This document shows, in pieces, positions 30,890-41,697 of a stretch of DNA of 46,526 nucleotides. The notes beneath the pieces are model-generated. The model was not told the origin of the DNA and searched no databases. It saw only the letters and a program-made list of their open reading frames with translations. The first letter of the stretch is position 1, and the number at the start of each line of letters is the position of its first letter. The position numbers and the translations under genes are program-made. This stretch comes from Mesoplasma grammopterae ATCC 49580 (GTDB taxonomy: Bacteria > Bacillota_I > Bacilli_A > Mycoplasmatales > Mycoplasmataceae), in NCBI RefSeq assembly GCF_000701525.1, contig NZ_JNJC01000006.1:1-46526 (forward strand), given 5' to 3'.

Positions 30890-32014
30890 ATGGCAAAAAG
30901 AGATTATTATGAAGTTTTAGGTGTTTCTAAAACTTCAACAGAACAAGAAATAAAAAGCGCATACAGAAAACTTGCTAAAAAGTATCACCCTGATATGAAT
31001 AAAGAGAGCGGTGCTGAAGAAAAATTTAAAGAAGTTAATGAAGCTGCAAGCGTTTTACTTGATGCTGATAAAAAAGCTAAATATGATCAATTTGGTCATG
31101 CAGCTTTTGATGGTAGTTCAGGCTTTGGTGGATCAGGCTTTGGTGGATTTGAAGATTTCTTCTCAAACATGGGTGGAGGAATGGACTTTGGTGACATATT
31201 CTCTGATTTATTTGGTGGAGGAAGAAGCGGGCGTTCTTCTAGACGAGGACCTTCAAAAGGTCAAGACATTGGCTTAGAAGCAACACTAACTTTTAAAGAA
31301 TTAGTTTTTGGAGTAAACAAAAAAACAATTTTAAATTTAGTTAAAACTTGTGCAAAATGTGATGGTGCAGGTGCTGAAAACCCTTCTGATGTTCATACTT
31401 GTACAAAATGTAATGGTGCTGGACAAATTATTGTTAATAAACAAATGGGACCTTTCCAAGTTCAAAACCAAGTTACTTGTGATAAATGTAATGGAGTTGG
31501 AAAAGAATTTAAAAGCAAATGTAAAAGTTGTCATGGTAAAGGTGTTGAATCTAAAAGAGAAGAAGTTGAAATACCTCTTCCAAAAGGTTTATGACCTGGT
31601 CAACAATTTGTTATGCGAGGAAAAGGACATGCATCACTAGAAGGTGGAATTCCAGGTGATCTTTACATAACTATAGGTATTGTGAAAAGCGATGTATTTG
31701 AATTGATTCCAAATTCAAATGATTTAATAATGAATTATAATATTTCATACCTTGATGCTATTTTAGGAAATGAAGTTATCATTAAAACATTAGATGGACC
31801 TGTAAGATTAAAAATACCAAAAGGTGTTCATTCTGGTCAACTAATAAAAGTACATGATAAAGGATTATATAAAAATCAAACTTCTGATAAGCGTGGAGAT
31901 TTATTAATTAAAATAAGTATTTCTGTTCCAACATCAGTTTCTAAAGAAGAGAAAAAAATACTTAAAGAGTTAGAAGAACTTTCTAATTTTGAACCAAAAA
32001 ATATTATTGATTAA
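30890..32014 (+). CDS. dnaJ: Chaperone protein DnaJ
   Basis: A 374-residue full-length DnaJ. J domain 1-70 with HPD in KYHPDMNK; Gly/Phe-rich region about 77-125; zinc domain with four CxxCxGxG repeats ([32 protein letters not shown]) at about 155-220; then the two substrate-binding beta domains. It delivers clients to DnaK and triggers ATP hydrolysis. The ATG at 30890 has RBS AAAAGGA; upstream in-frame codons fall in the terminator hairpin and can be left out. One TGA-Trp at 31592. Confidence 0.97.
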
Positions 32015-32046
32015 ACTAACTTAAAATAAAAGTTAGTTTTTTTATT
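32012..32046 (+). terminator. Rho-independent terminator after dnaJ
   Basis: Stem AAACTAACTT/AAGTTAGTTT-like with loop AAAATA, then a long T run. It overlaps the dnaJ stop. Confidence 0.85.
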
Positions 32047-32096
32047 TGAATATTGGCTATTTTTTATATAAAATCGTTAAGTATAAAATGAATATG

Positions 32097-32164
32097 AAAA
32101 CTTGTATAATCCTTCATATCGGGAAGGAGTCTCTACCTAACACCAATGTTAGATTATGAGTTTT
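32097..32164 (+). promoter_or_regulatory. Purine riboswitch, predicted adenine-sensing
   Basis: All parts of the purine aptamer are present. P1 is AAAACTTG (32097-32104) with TGAGTTTT (32157-32164). J1/2 is TATAATC, P2 CCTT/AAGG, J2/3 GTCTCTACC, P3 CTAAC/GTTAG with loop ACCAAT, and J3/1 is GATTATG. In the numbering of the Bacillus xpt aptamer, positions 47 and 51 are T as expected, and position 74 is T, not C, which in known members means adenine. Loop 2 has GG and loop 3 CC for the kissing contact, but both loops differ from the consensus. It lies 97 bases before a purine permease gene. Confidence 0.85.
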
Positions 32165-32167
32165 ATG

Positions 32168-32215
32168 GTTTTCGCTATGCGTATTTTTTACGTAACGAAA
32201 ACTTTTTTATTTTTT
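32168..32215 (+). terminator. Expression-platform terminator of the purine riboswitch
   Basis: GTTTTCG (32168-32174) pairs with CGAAAAC (32196-32202), with an inner CGTA/TACG pairing, followed by T6 and another T run. The 3' arm AAAACT could instead pair with AGTTTT of aptamer P1, so ligand binding can plausibly decide whether the terminator forms. Confidence 0.75.
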
Positions 32216-32260
32216 TGCTGAGTTCTTCATTGAATTTTATACATAGAAAGAATAGGCAAA

Positions 32261-33793
32261 ATGGATAATAAAAGTCTAAAACAGACTCAAGTTGAGAATG
32301 AGTCTGAATTATTTATAAATGAAACACCTGAGCAAACGGCTCAGAGAAATAAGGAAGCTTTTGTCTTCAGCAACAATAAAGCTATCCGATCAATTGAAAA
32401 GTACTTTAAGTTTGATATTTTAGGTGCAATTATGAAAAAAGAAATCATTGGTGGTATTACAACATTTTTAGCACTAATGTACATACTTACAATAAACCCT
32501 GGATTAGTTTCAGGAACACCTTCAATTAATACTGGTGCTGGAAATATGAATTACTTTGGTATATTTTTTGCAACAGCATTGGTTTCTGGTATATGTTGTA
32601 TAATTATGGGTTTATTTGCTAATATACCTGTAGCAATGTCAACATCAATGGGAATGAATGCATTGGTTAGTGTAAACATTGGAATTAGTGGTGGTTTAGG
32701 TTTTGAAGGTGCAATGATTGTTACAATGTTATCATCTGTTGTGTTTGTAACAGTTTCACTTACACCTTTAAGATCATTTATTATTAAATCAATACCAAAA
32801 GGAATCGTATTAGCTATTGGTGTTGGTATTGGTCTATTTATAGCTTATGTAGGTATTTCAAGCATGGGATGATTAGCTCAAGAAAATGGAATACCAATTG
32901 CTTCAGTAGCTACATTAAAAGATAATTACTTACCAATAATATTAGGTTCAATAACTTTATTATTAATTTTATTTTTAGCATTTAAAAAAATACCTGGAGC
33001 TGTAGCGATTGCTATTTTATCAATGTCAGTTATTGCAATTATATTAGCATCTACACTTCCTAGTGATTCAAAAGCTATTTCATTATTAGGCTCAGCTGAC
33101 TTAAGAAAATGAGAAGGATGAAACTATGATTTTGATGGTTTTGCATGAAACTGAACTTCTACATTTAAAGCATTTGGTAATGCAAAAATTTGAACTTCAC
33201 CAGTAACATATATTTCAATATTTGTTGTTATGTTAATTAATTTCTTTGATGCAACAGGAACAATGGCTGCATTTACACATCAATTAGATCAAAAAACAAA
33301 TCAACATAAAGAAATAAGTCAAAAAGCTTTAGTTATTGATTCAATGGGAACAATGATGGCTTCAGTAACTGGAACAACGCCTTTAGGAGTTTTTGCTGAA
33401 TCAGCAGCAGGTATAGAACAAGGTGCTAAAACAGGATTAGCAGCAGTTGTTAATGGAATTCTATTCTTATTGGCAATTATAATGTTCCCAATATTTAAAT
33501 TAATTCCTCAACCAATTACAAGTGCTGCTTGTGTGTATATTGGAATTATGATGATTAAAGAAGCTGCTCATGTTGAATGAGATAAACCTGAATTTTTAGT
33601 TCCTACATTCTTATCAATTTTATTTATGATTGCAACTTATGAAATTGCAAATGGTGTTGCCATGGCATTTATAGGATATTCATTCATGATGATGATAACA
33701 GGGAAAGCTAAAAAAGTTCATCCAGCAGTTTATTGCTTATCTGTATTATTTGTAATATATTTTATTGCTTTTGCTTTCATACAAGTTAAGTAA
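32261..33793 (+). CDS. AzgA-family purine (adenine/guanine/hypoxanthine) permease
   Basis: A 510-residue permease. After a hydrophilic 60-residue N-terminal extension there are about 12-13 membrane segments. Family marks are KKEIIGGITTFLALMYILTIN, the AMSTSMGMNALVS motif, NFFDATGTM (AzgA: FxDxxGT) and SVTGTTPLGVFAESAAGI (TTSPVTTYIESAAGI in relatives). It imports purine bases by proton symport; Mollicutes cannot make purines and depend on this. The purine riboswitch upstream supports the substrate. The RBS is weak (AGAAAGAATAGG). Several TGA-Trp codons. Whether it prefers adenine over guanine or hypoxanthine is not visible. Confidence 0.9.
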
Positions 33794-33821
33794 TTGAAAT
33801 AAATTAAAATATGTTAAAATT

Positions 33822-33848
33822 AAATTACTCATTTGAGTAATTTTTTTG
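33822..33848 (+). terminator. Rho-independent terminator after the purine permease
   Basis: Stem AATTACTCA/TGAGTAATT followed by T7, 30 bases after the stop. Confidence 0.88.
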
Positions 33849-33853
33849 TTTAA

Positions 33854-34987
<1,134 letters not shown>

Positions 34988-35044
34988 TTTTAGAAAAAAT
35001 AATTTATAATAATAAAGAAATTAAAAAGAAGGAATGATATTTTT

Positions 35045-35662
35045 ATGGGTAATAGTGCAGGATTAATAATTCTTTTAGTTATGCTTGTTGTTGTTGTAGG
35101 TTTTGTAATCATTACAACAATTACTGGTAAAAAAGCAGCTAAAAAAGAAAAAGAACAAAGGTATAAAGCAGTTAGAAATGAAATCAAAGCATTTTTAGCT
35201 AAATCAGATAACAGAAAAAACATTAGAGTTGAATTTGAAAAGGTTTATTCAAGAAAAGGTCCTGAATATAAATATCGTGACGTATTTGATGTTGTTGTTG
35301 AATTAATTGAACCTAAAACTCAAAAGTCAATCGAAAGAAGAGCTTATGAAGTTGAAGGTATAACAACTAAAATTGATAAAAAGAACTATGCAACAAAATG
35401 AGTTGTTAATACAATTTTAGATTTAAATGAAACAGAGCAAAGAATTGCGATTGGTCAAAAAGAAGTTAAATTGACTAAAGAAGAAAGAAAAGCAATTAAA
35501 AAATCTGATCGTATAAAAGAAAAAGAGTTAGCTCAAATTGAAAAAGCTGAAATTAAAAAAATCAGAGCTGAAGCTAAAGAAAACAAAAAAAATCCAGTTA
35601 TCCAAAGAACAACTGAAAATAAAGAAAAATTTGTTCCTGTTAGAAGTAGAGAAAAAAACTAA
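35045..35662 (+). CDS. Membrane-anchored basic protein, unknown function
   Basis: A 205-residue protein. Residues 6-27 form one hydrophobic helix, followed by KKAAKKEK, so it is probably anchored with the rest in the cytoplasm. Residues 40-130 look like a compact alpha/beta domain with aromatic strands. The last 65 residues are a Lys/Glu/Arg-rich helix. No family was recognised; similar small anchored proteins occur in Mollicutes. One TGA-Trp at 35399. RBS AGAAGGAATGAT. A good terminator follows. Confidence 0.7.
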
Positions 35663-35669
35663 TATTATC

Positions 35670-35710
35670 AATAACTTGCAATTATGTTTATAAATGCAAG
35701 TTATTTTTTA
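35670..35710 (+). terminator. Rho-independent terminator
   Basis: Eleven-bp perfect stem AATAACTTGCA/TGCAAGTTATT with a 14-base loop, followed by TTTTTA. Confidence 0.88.
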
Positions 35711-35770
35711 ATAACCACATTTAAAGTTGATAAAATATTAATAATAAAAAGTTTTATAAGGAGATTAACC

Positions 35771-37900
35771 ATGTTTAAATTAAAAGCTAAAGTTAATAAA
35801 GAAACATTTAAATTATCCATGAAAGAATGTGTTAAAAAAGCATGAATATGAGATAACAAAGAAAATTTTGCAAGTGCTGTTAATTGAAAAAAAGACAGAA
35901 TACTTGAGATTGATGCTGATGCTAATTTTGATGATGAAAATGAATTTTCTGATTCAGCAGAATCAATTGATATATTTTCTGCATATTTAAACATTGAGTC
36001 ACTTAATGAAAGTGAAAAAGAAGAGTTTCTTAAAAAATGAAATTCTGCATGAGATTCTGAAACTGGTTTTGACCCTGAATTATTTGCTGGAGAAACTATT
36101 GAAGATGGTAATGCATTTGGTGAAAAAGTTAGAGAATATTTTGACATGAAAAATATTATTGCTAATGATAAAAGAAGCGAAAAAAAATTAACAGCAAATC
36201 TTGATGAATTAAAATTTTTTGAAGCAGAGAAAAAAACAAAAGAATTACTTGAAGAAAATAAGTGTGAATATATTTATGAAGCAGCTTTTAGTTTTGATGA
36301 CGAAAAGATAAGAACAAGATGTGACGTTTTAAAAATTAAAGATAATAAACATGTTGAAATAATAGAAGCTAAAGCAACAACAAAAGTTAAAGCTGAACAC
36401 TTTTTTGACTTAATGTATCAAGTTTTTGTTTTAGAAAAATGTGGTTTTATAGTAGATGATATTTGTATTGCTAAAATAAATTCTGATTATGTAATGAATT
36501 CTGACTTAATAATAACTGAAAAAACATTTGGAGACCAAGCTAAAGAATTTATAAACAAACTTGGAAAAATTAAGTATGAAGAAATTAAAGATTTTGTAAA
36601 AAGCGATTTTACTGTTGAATATGATAATGAACCTATTGAAGTTGATTTAAATAAACTAATTTATCTTGACTATTTGACTTATGGTAAAAATGCCAAAAGA
36701 CCAACTTTAAAGGATGATTTAAAAGCTTTTAGAGAAAAGTTTGATTTAGATCAAATATTTATGAATCTATCAAACCATTTAAATATGAAATTTGAAAATG
36801 GTGAAATACCAGAATTTTTACATAATAAAAAATGTACATTAAATTACAATAAAGATCGTGCTGGGAATTGAGATCATGGTTTTAATCATGATGAATATGA
36901 TAATTGCTTTCATGTGATGAATTGATTTGATAAAGATGAACCAGGTTTTTGAAATATAGGAAAATTTAAACGTGCATTTAAATCACATGTTATAAGAAAT
37001 TCAAAATCTCCTTACTTTAAAGACTATGAAAGTTTATTTGAACCAAGTATTGTTTTAAACAAAAAAGGAGAATCTTTTTTTCAAACAAACAGAATAGCTA
37101 AAAGAATGTTTGAAGTCTATAACCTTAAAAAACAATATCCAGAAGATGAATCAAAATGAAGAGTTATTGATTTAGATAATCTTGAATGAATAAACAGTTT
37201 ATTAAGTGTTTATGAAAATTATCCTATTTATATGTATGATTTTGAAACTTCTAAATGAGCTATTCCAAGATTTAATTTAGTTAACACATACTATCAAACA
37301 CCATTTCAATATTCTATTGATGTAATTGTAGATAATAACTATGATTACAATAAACCTGAAACAATGAAACACTACAGCTTTTTAAGCAGTGAACAAGATA
37401 CAGATCCAAGAATTAAATTTATTGAAAACTTTATTAAAGATTCTTTTAAACATGGTCCTGGTGTTTATGTAGCTTATAATAAAAGTTTTGAACAAGGTGT
37501 ATTGAGAAAACTGGCAATGATGTTTCCAAAGTATGCAAAACCATTAGCGTACATAATTCAAAATACAGTTGATTTAATGGACTTTTTTACAAGTGATACT
37601 AAAGGAACAGGAAGACCAGCATTTTTAATTTATCATCCTTACTTTAAAGGAAGTTATTCAATCAAAAAAACACAACCAAGTTTAGACCCAAGTTTTTCAT
37701 ATAATGATTTAGTTATTAATAAGGGTGATAAGGCAAGTGAAACATTTAGAAAATTTGTGGATGGTAGAATCCCAAAAGCAGCATGAGATTTAAAAGTAAA
37801 AGAAGGAATGCTTAAATATTGTGATAGAGATACTCTTGCAATGGTAGTTATTCTTAAAAAAGTGAAAGAATTAGTGGAGGCACATAATGGAAAAAATTAA
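35771..37900 (+). CDS. DUF2779 protein: RecB-like PD-(D/E)xK nuclease fused to DEDD exonuclease-like domain
   Basis: A 709-residue protein seen whole only with TGA as Trp. The N-terminal part (about 1-340) has the RecB/Cas4-like nuclease pattern: Asp185 in RCDVLKI, Glu199-x-Lys201 in IIEAKATT, then a Tyr-Gln motif in LMYQVF. The C-terminal DUF2779 part (about 480-709) is RNase H-like: Asp490-Phe-Glu492 in YDFETSKWAIP, YNKSFEQGVL, NTVDLMDFF, GSYSIKKTQP and CDRDTLAMV, giving the acidic set of DEDD exonucleases. Both nuclease centres look intact. Known members are poorly characterised; DNA or RNA processing is inferred. RBS AAGGAG. It overlaps fmt by 14 bases. Confidence 0.85.
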
Positions 37901-38828
37901 AGTTATATTTTGTGGCACTCCACAAATTGGGGCTGACATTTTAACAACATTAACTGAAATGAAAAATGTTGAAGTAGTATTAGTTATTTCTCAACCTGAC
38001 AGACCTGTTGGCAGAAAAAAAGAATTAAAGCCAACTCCTGTTAAAGAAATTGCTTTAAAAAATAATTTAAAAATAATTCAACCAGTTAAAATTTCTGAAG
38101 CCTATGAAGAAATTGCTCAAATCGAAACTGATTTTATTGTTACATGTGCTTATGGTCAATTTGTACCAACAAAAATATTAGATTTACCAAAAATTGATTC
38201 AATTAATGTTCATGGAAGTTTATTACCAAAATATCGTGGTGGTGCACCTATTCAGTATGCTATTAAAAATGGTGATTCTAAAACTGGTATATCAATTATG
38301 AAAATGGTTAAAAAGATGGATGCAGGTGATTATTATATTCAAGAATCAATTAATATTGAAGAAACTGATGATACAGGAAGCATGTTTGAAAAATTAGCTA
38401 AACTAGGTCAAAAAATGATTAAAGAAAATTTATTAAAAATTTATAATAATGAATTATCACCAATTGCCCAAAATGAAGATGAAGTAACTTTTTCAAAAAA
38501 TATTTCAACAGAAGAAGAAAAAATTAATTGAAATGATTTATCAGTTAATGTTTGAAATCATATCAGAAGTTTATCACCATGACCAATAGCTCATACATTC
38601 AAAGGCGAAGAAAGATACAAAATTCAAAAAGTACAAATTTTAAATAATAATGTAGAAGCAAAACCAGGAACAATAGTTAATATTAGTGAAAATGGAATAG
38701 ACGTTCAAACAAATGATGGTCAAGTTCAAATTCTACTTATTCAAAAACCAGGTAAAAAAATGATGGAAGCAAGTTCATACAAACTGAACAATCTTTCTGA
38801 TTTAAAAGTTGGTGATTATTTTGAGTAA
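37887..38828 (+). CDS. fmt: Methionyl-tRNA formyltransferase
   Basis: A 313-residue Fmt. It formylates Met-tRNAi for initiation using N10-formyl-tetrahydrofolate. The N-terminal part begins KVIFCGTPQIGADIL and has the NVHGSLLPKYRGGAPIQYAI motif (quoted in part), with catalytic His109 and the Asn before it, and MKMVKKMDAGDYY. The C-terminal domain has WNHIRSLSPWPIAHTF. Start at ATG 37887 with RBS GTGGAGG, inside the end of the DUF2779 gene. Several TGA-Trp codons. The next gene overlaps its end by 8 bases. Confidence 0.96.
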
Positions 38829-39339
38829 AAGATGAACAATTAAATATATATGTTTAATTGGAATGCTAACGGCGTTGCTTGTAACTTTATCATTAGTAAC
38901 TATGTTATTTACTGCTGATGGTATTGCTATTCAATTTACAACAGGAGTTTATTTAACATTCTGTTATTTAGTACCAGGATATGGAATGTTAGTTTCTGGA
39001 ATTGTGTATGGAGCAATAATGGATTTAGCTTTAAATTCTGTTATTACAATGGGTATAACTATTGCAATAAATATTTTAATGTTTTTAATTATGAAGTTTG
39101 GTTCAAAAATATTTACTAAACATATTGCAGTAATTTTAGCGGCTAGCTTAGTATTTTTATATATACCATTTTTATATTATGTTGTTTGAAATACACTACA
39201 AATTTCAACAAGAAATGGTCTAGCTGTAAAAGAAGCTATTGTTGATAGTATTCAATGAATTATTTCAATTATAGTTTTTGAAGTAATGTTTTTAACTTTA
39301 TCAAAAACAAAACTAAATGAAAAACTTTCAAACTTTTAG
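38821..39339 (+). CDS. ECF transporter S-component-like membrane protein, TTG start
   Basis: A 172-residue protein with five or six membrane segments, the topology of S components of energy-coupling factor vitamin transporters. After the first membrane helix it has an FTTGVYLTFCYLVPGYGMLVSGIVYG-like region (given in part) resembling the glycine-rich ligand loop and the small-residue helix that docks to EcfT. The start is best placed at TTG 38821 (MSKRWTIKY), 8 bases inside fmt, with GGTGAT upstream; the next ATG is 42 bases on, inside the first helix. Substrate not recognised. Family call is moderate. No EcfA/T genes are in this window. Confidence 0.55.
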
Positions 39340-39346
39340 GTTAAAT

Positions 39347-39353
39347 GCTATAA
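39347..39353 (+). promoter_or_regulatory. Extended -10 promoter of the efp operon
   Basis: TGCTATAAT (TG-C-TATAAT) around 39347-39353, about 45 bases before the efp start, directly after the preceding gene's stop. Confidence 0.55.
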
Positions 39354-39400
39354 TTTACTATGATTAAAATCAAAATCTTAAAAAGAAAGAAGGAAAACAA

Positions 39401-39958
39401 ATGTCAGTAAATGATTTACGTCCTGGAACAACATTTATATACGAAGGTAATTTATTTGTTGTTATTGAACAGTCTTTCTCAAAATCAGGAAGACAACAAG
39501 GAAAAGTTAGTGTAAAAGCTAAAAACTTAAGAACTGGATCAAGAGTTGAAATAACTTTCACTGGTGGAGAAAAAGTTGAAAAAGCAATGATTGAAAGAAA
39601 AGATATGCAATATTTATACAATGATGGTACAGATGCATACTTAATGGATACAGATACTTATGAACAAATTCAAATACCAATGACTAGATTAGAATGAGAA
39701 AGTAAATTCTTAACAGATGGATTAATGATTAAAATGACTGAATATGATGGAGAAGTTTTAGGAATTTCTTTACCAGATAAAGTTGAATTAGAAGTTACTG
39801 AAGCTGAAGCTGCAGTTAAAGGTGATACAACAAGTGGAGCATTAAAAAAAGCTGTTGTTGAAACTGGATTAGATATTATGGTTCCATTATTTGTTAATGT
39901 AGGAACAAGAGTTATTATTTCTACAACAGATGGAAAATACAGCGGTAGAGCTCAATAA
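39401..39958 (+). CDS. efp: Elongation factor P, with Arg at the loop tip
   Basis: A 185-residue EF-P with the three beta domains. It relieves ribosome stalling at Pro-Pro. Domain I starts NDLRPGTTFIYEGN. The tip of the loop that reaches the peptidyl centre reads SKSGRQQGK: aligned with E. coli KPGKGQAF the modified Lys34 is replaced by Arg31, and the Pro by Ser. Domain II has MQYLYNDGTDAYLMDT and domain III ends TVDTRSGEY-like ISTTDGKYSGRAQ. One TGA-Trp at 39695. RBS AGAAGGA. The next two genes, YqhY-like and tig, follow closely, so an operon is likely. Confidence 0.95.
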
Positions 39959-39988
39959 TAATAAAATAAGAAAAAGAGGTGTAAGAAT

Positions 39989-40288
39989 ATGTATATTTCA
40001 ATAGAAAGAAATAATCGTGGAGCATTAGAGATTGAAGTTAATGCTTTAAATAAGTTAATTCAAAATACAATCTTAATGCGTTCAAATTCAGATTTGAATA
40101 ATGTAGACAATATTGAAGTATTAACAGACTTATACCACGATAACTTACTTTACGTTTTAATTAAAATTGATTTAAAAAACAAAAAACAAATGTTAGAAGA
40201 AAATCAGATTAATAAAATTGTTGAAGAAATAATTGTAAAAACATTAAGCATAAAGCCTAAAAATATAGCTGTTGCTTATAAGAGATAG
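39989..40288 (+). CDS. Small protein, possibly YqhY/Asp23-like
   Basis: A 99-residue protein with no membrane segment. The N-terminal strand and helix (MYISIERNNRGALEIEVNAL) and the alternating beta-alpha layout after it recall the Asp23/YqhY family, which in Bacillus is encoded directly downstream of efp. Sequence similarity is weak, so the call leans on gene order. RBS AGAGGTG is 9 bases before the ATG. It lies 30 bases after efp and 19 before tig. Confidence 0.45.
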   Translation: MYISIERNNRGALEIEVNALNKLIQNTILMRSNSDLNNVDNIEVLTDLYHDNLLYVLIKIDLKNKKQMLEENQINKIVEEIIVKTLSIKPKNIAVAYKR

Positions 40289-40307
40289 AATAAACGAGGA
40301 ATAGAAA

Positions 40308-41588
40308 ATGAAATTCACAGAATTAAAAATTATCGAACAAGGTCAAGGTAAATGAACTGTTACTATTGATGGAACAGAATGAACAGAAACTTTAAAAAAA
40401 GCAAAAAACAGAGTTCTTGCTAACTTAGAAGTTCCTGGATTTAGAAAAGGAAAAATTCCTGCTGCTCAAGCTGAAAAATATGTAACTCCTTCAAAAATTT
40501 ATAATGAAGCTTATAGAATGATGGTTTCACCTGCTTTTGATTTTGCTAGAGCTCAAGAAGTTAAAGTTGAACCAATGAACTCACCAGAACCAATTCCAGC
40601 AAAAGTAAGTGAAAAAGAATTAGTTATTGAATTCTTATTTGACTTAAAACCTGAAATTAAATTAGGTGATTACAAAAACATTAAAACAGTTAAAAAAGAA
40701 ACTGTTGAAGTTACAAAAGAAGAAATTGAAGCAGTTATTGATCAATACTGTGAACAATTCATTATGGAAAAACCAAAAGCTGCTGATGCAAAAATTGAAA
40801 AAGGTGACATTGTTACTTTTGACTTTAAAGGATTTATGGATGGAGAAGCTTTCAAAGGTGGAGAAGCTAAAGGACATAAATTAGTTATTGGTTCAAACCA
40901 ATTCATTCCTGGATTTGAAGATTCAATGATCGGTTTAGGACTTGGAGAAGCTAAAATTGATGTAACTTTCCCAGAAGGTTATACTCCAGAATTAGCAAAC
41001 AAACCTGCAACTTTTGAATTAAACATTACTGAAGTTAAAGCAAGAGAATTACCTAAAAAAGATGATGAACTTGTTAAAGATTTAAATTTACCTAATGTTG
41101 AAACTTTTGCTCAATTTGAAGCAAAAGTAAAAGAAGACATTACAAAACAAAAATTACAAAATGTTAAAAATCAATTCGTTAATGATTTAATTACTGAAAT
41201 AATTAAAAACTCAACAATCGAATTACCTAAATCAGCAATTGAAAATCAAACAGCAGATTTAAGAAAAGAATTTGAAGCTCAATTAAAACAACAAGGATTA
41301 GATATTAAAAAATATAAAAAAGTTACTGGTTTATCAGATGAAGCTATTAAAGCTGAATTAACAGCTGATGCTAAAAATAAATTAGAAACTTACTTAGTTA
41401 CATCTGAAATTAGAAGTAAAGAAAAATTTGAAATTACTGAAGAAGCAATCAATGCTAAATTCGAAAACTTAGCAGCACAATTTGGAATTCCTGCTGATCA
41501 AATTAAAACTATGGTAAATCCTGAGATGTTAAAATCAGAAATTGTTAACGATTTATTAGTTGATTTCTTATATTCAAATAACGGATAA
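40308..41588 (+). CDS. tig: Trigger factor
   Basis: A 426-residue chaperone that sits on the ribosome exit by L23. The signature loop GFRKGK is at 44-49. The PPIase (FKBP-like) domain spans about 150-235 with IEKGDIVTFDFKGFMDGEAF (in part), IPGFEDSMIGLGLGE and VTFPEGYTPELANKPATF. The C-terminal helical domain forms the rest. Two TGA-Trp codons near the start hide the true N-terminus in the standard code; ATG 40308 with RBS CGAGGAA fits. Follows the YqhY-like gene in the efp unit. A terminator closes it. Confidence 0.95.
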
Positions 41589-41603
41589 TTATAAAATAAA
41601 ACA

Positions 41604-41628
41604 AACCTTATAAAGGTTTTTTTATTTT
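41604..41628 (+). terminator. Rho-independent terminator after tig
   Basis: Stem AACCTT/AAGGTT with loop ATA, then T7, lying immediately before the CIRCE site of lon. Confidence 0.82.
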
Positions 41629-41654
41629 TAGCACTCTACTATTGTAATTGCTAA
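41628..41654 (+). promoter_or_regulatory. CIRCE operator of lon
   Basis: TTAGCACTC (41628-41636), 9 bases, AATTGCTAA (41646-41654). The left arm is perfect and the right arm keeps TGCTAA. Left arm plus spacer start (TTAGCACTCTACTATTG) are identical to the clpB site. A TGATAATAT -10-like sequence follows. Confidence 0.85.
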
Positions 41655-41697
41655 TCAATATGATAATATATACTTAACCACATAGGAGGTTAACAAA

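Noticed and set aside
32097-32164. 2'-deoxyguanosine riboswitch as known from Mesoplasma florum
   Set aside because: The core J2/3 keeps T at positions 47 and 51 and J3/1 has T74, the adenine/guanine core with adenine specificity.
35701-36147. Minus-strand frame of 148 codons at the start of the DUF2779 gene
   Set aside because: It would begin inside that gene and end in the preceding terminator; the + strand gene has an RBS and recognisable domains.
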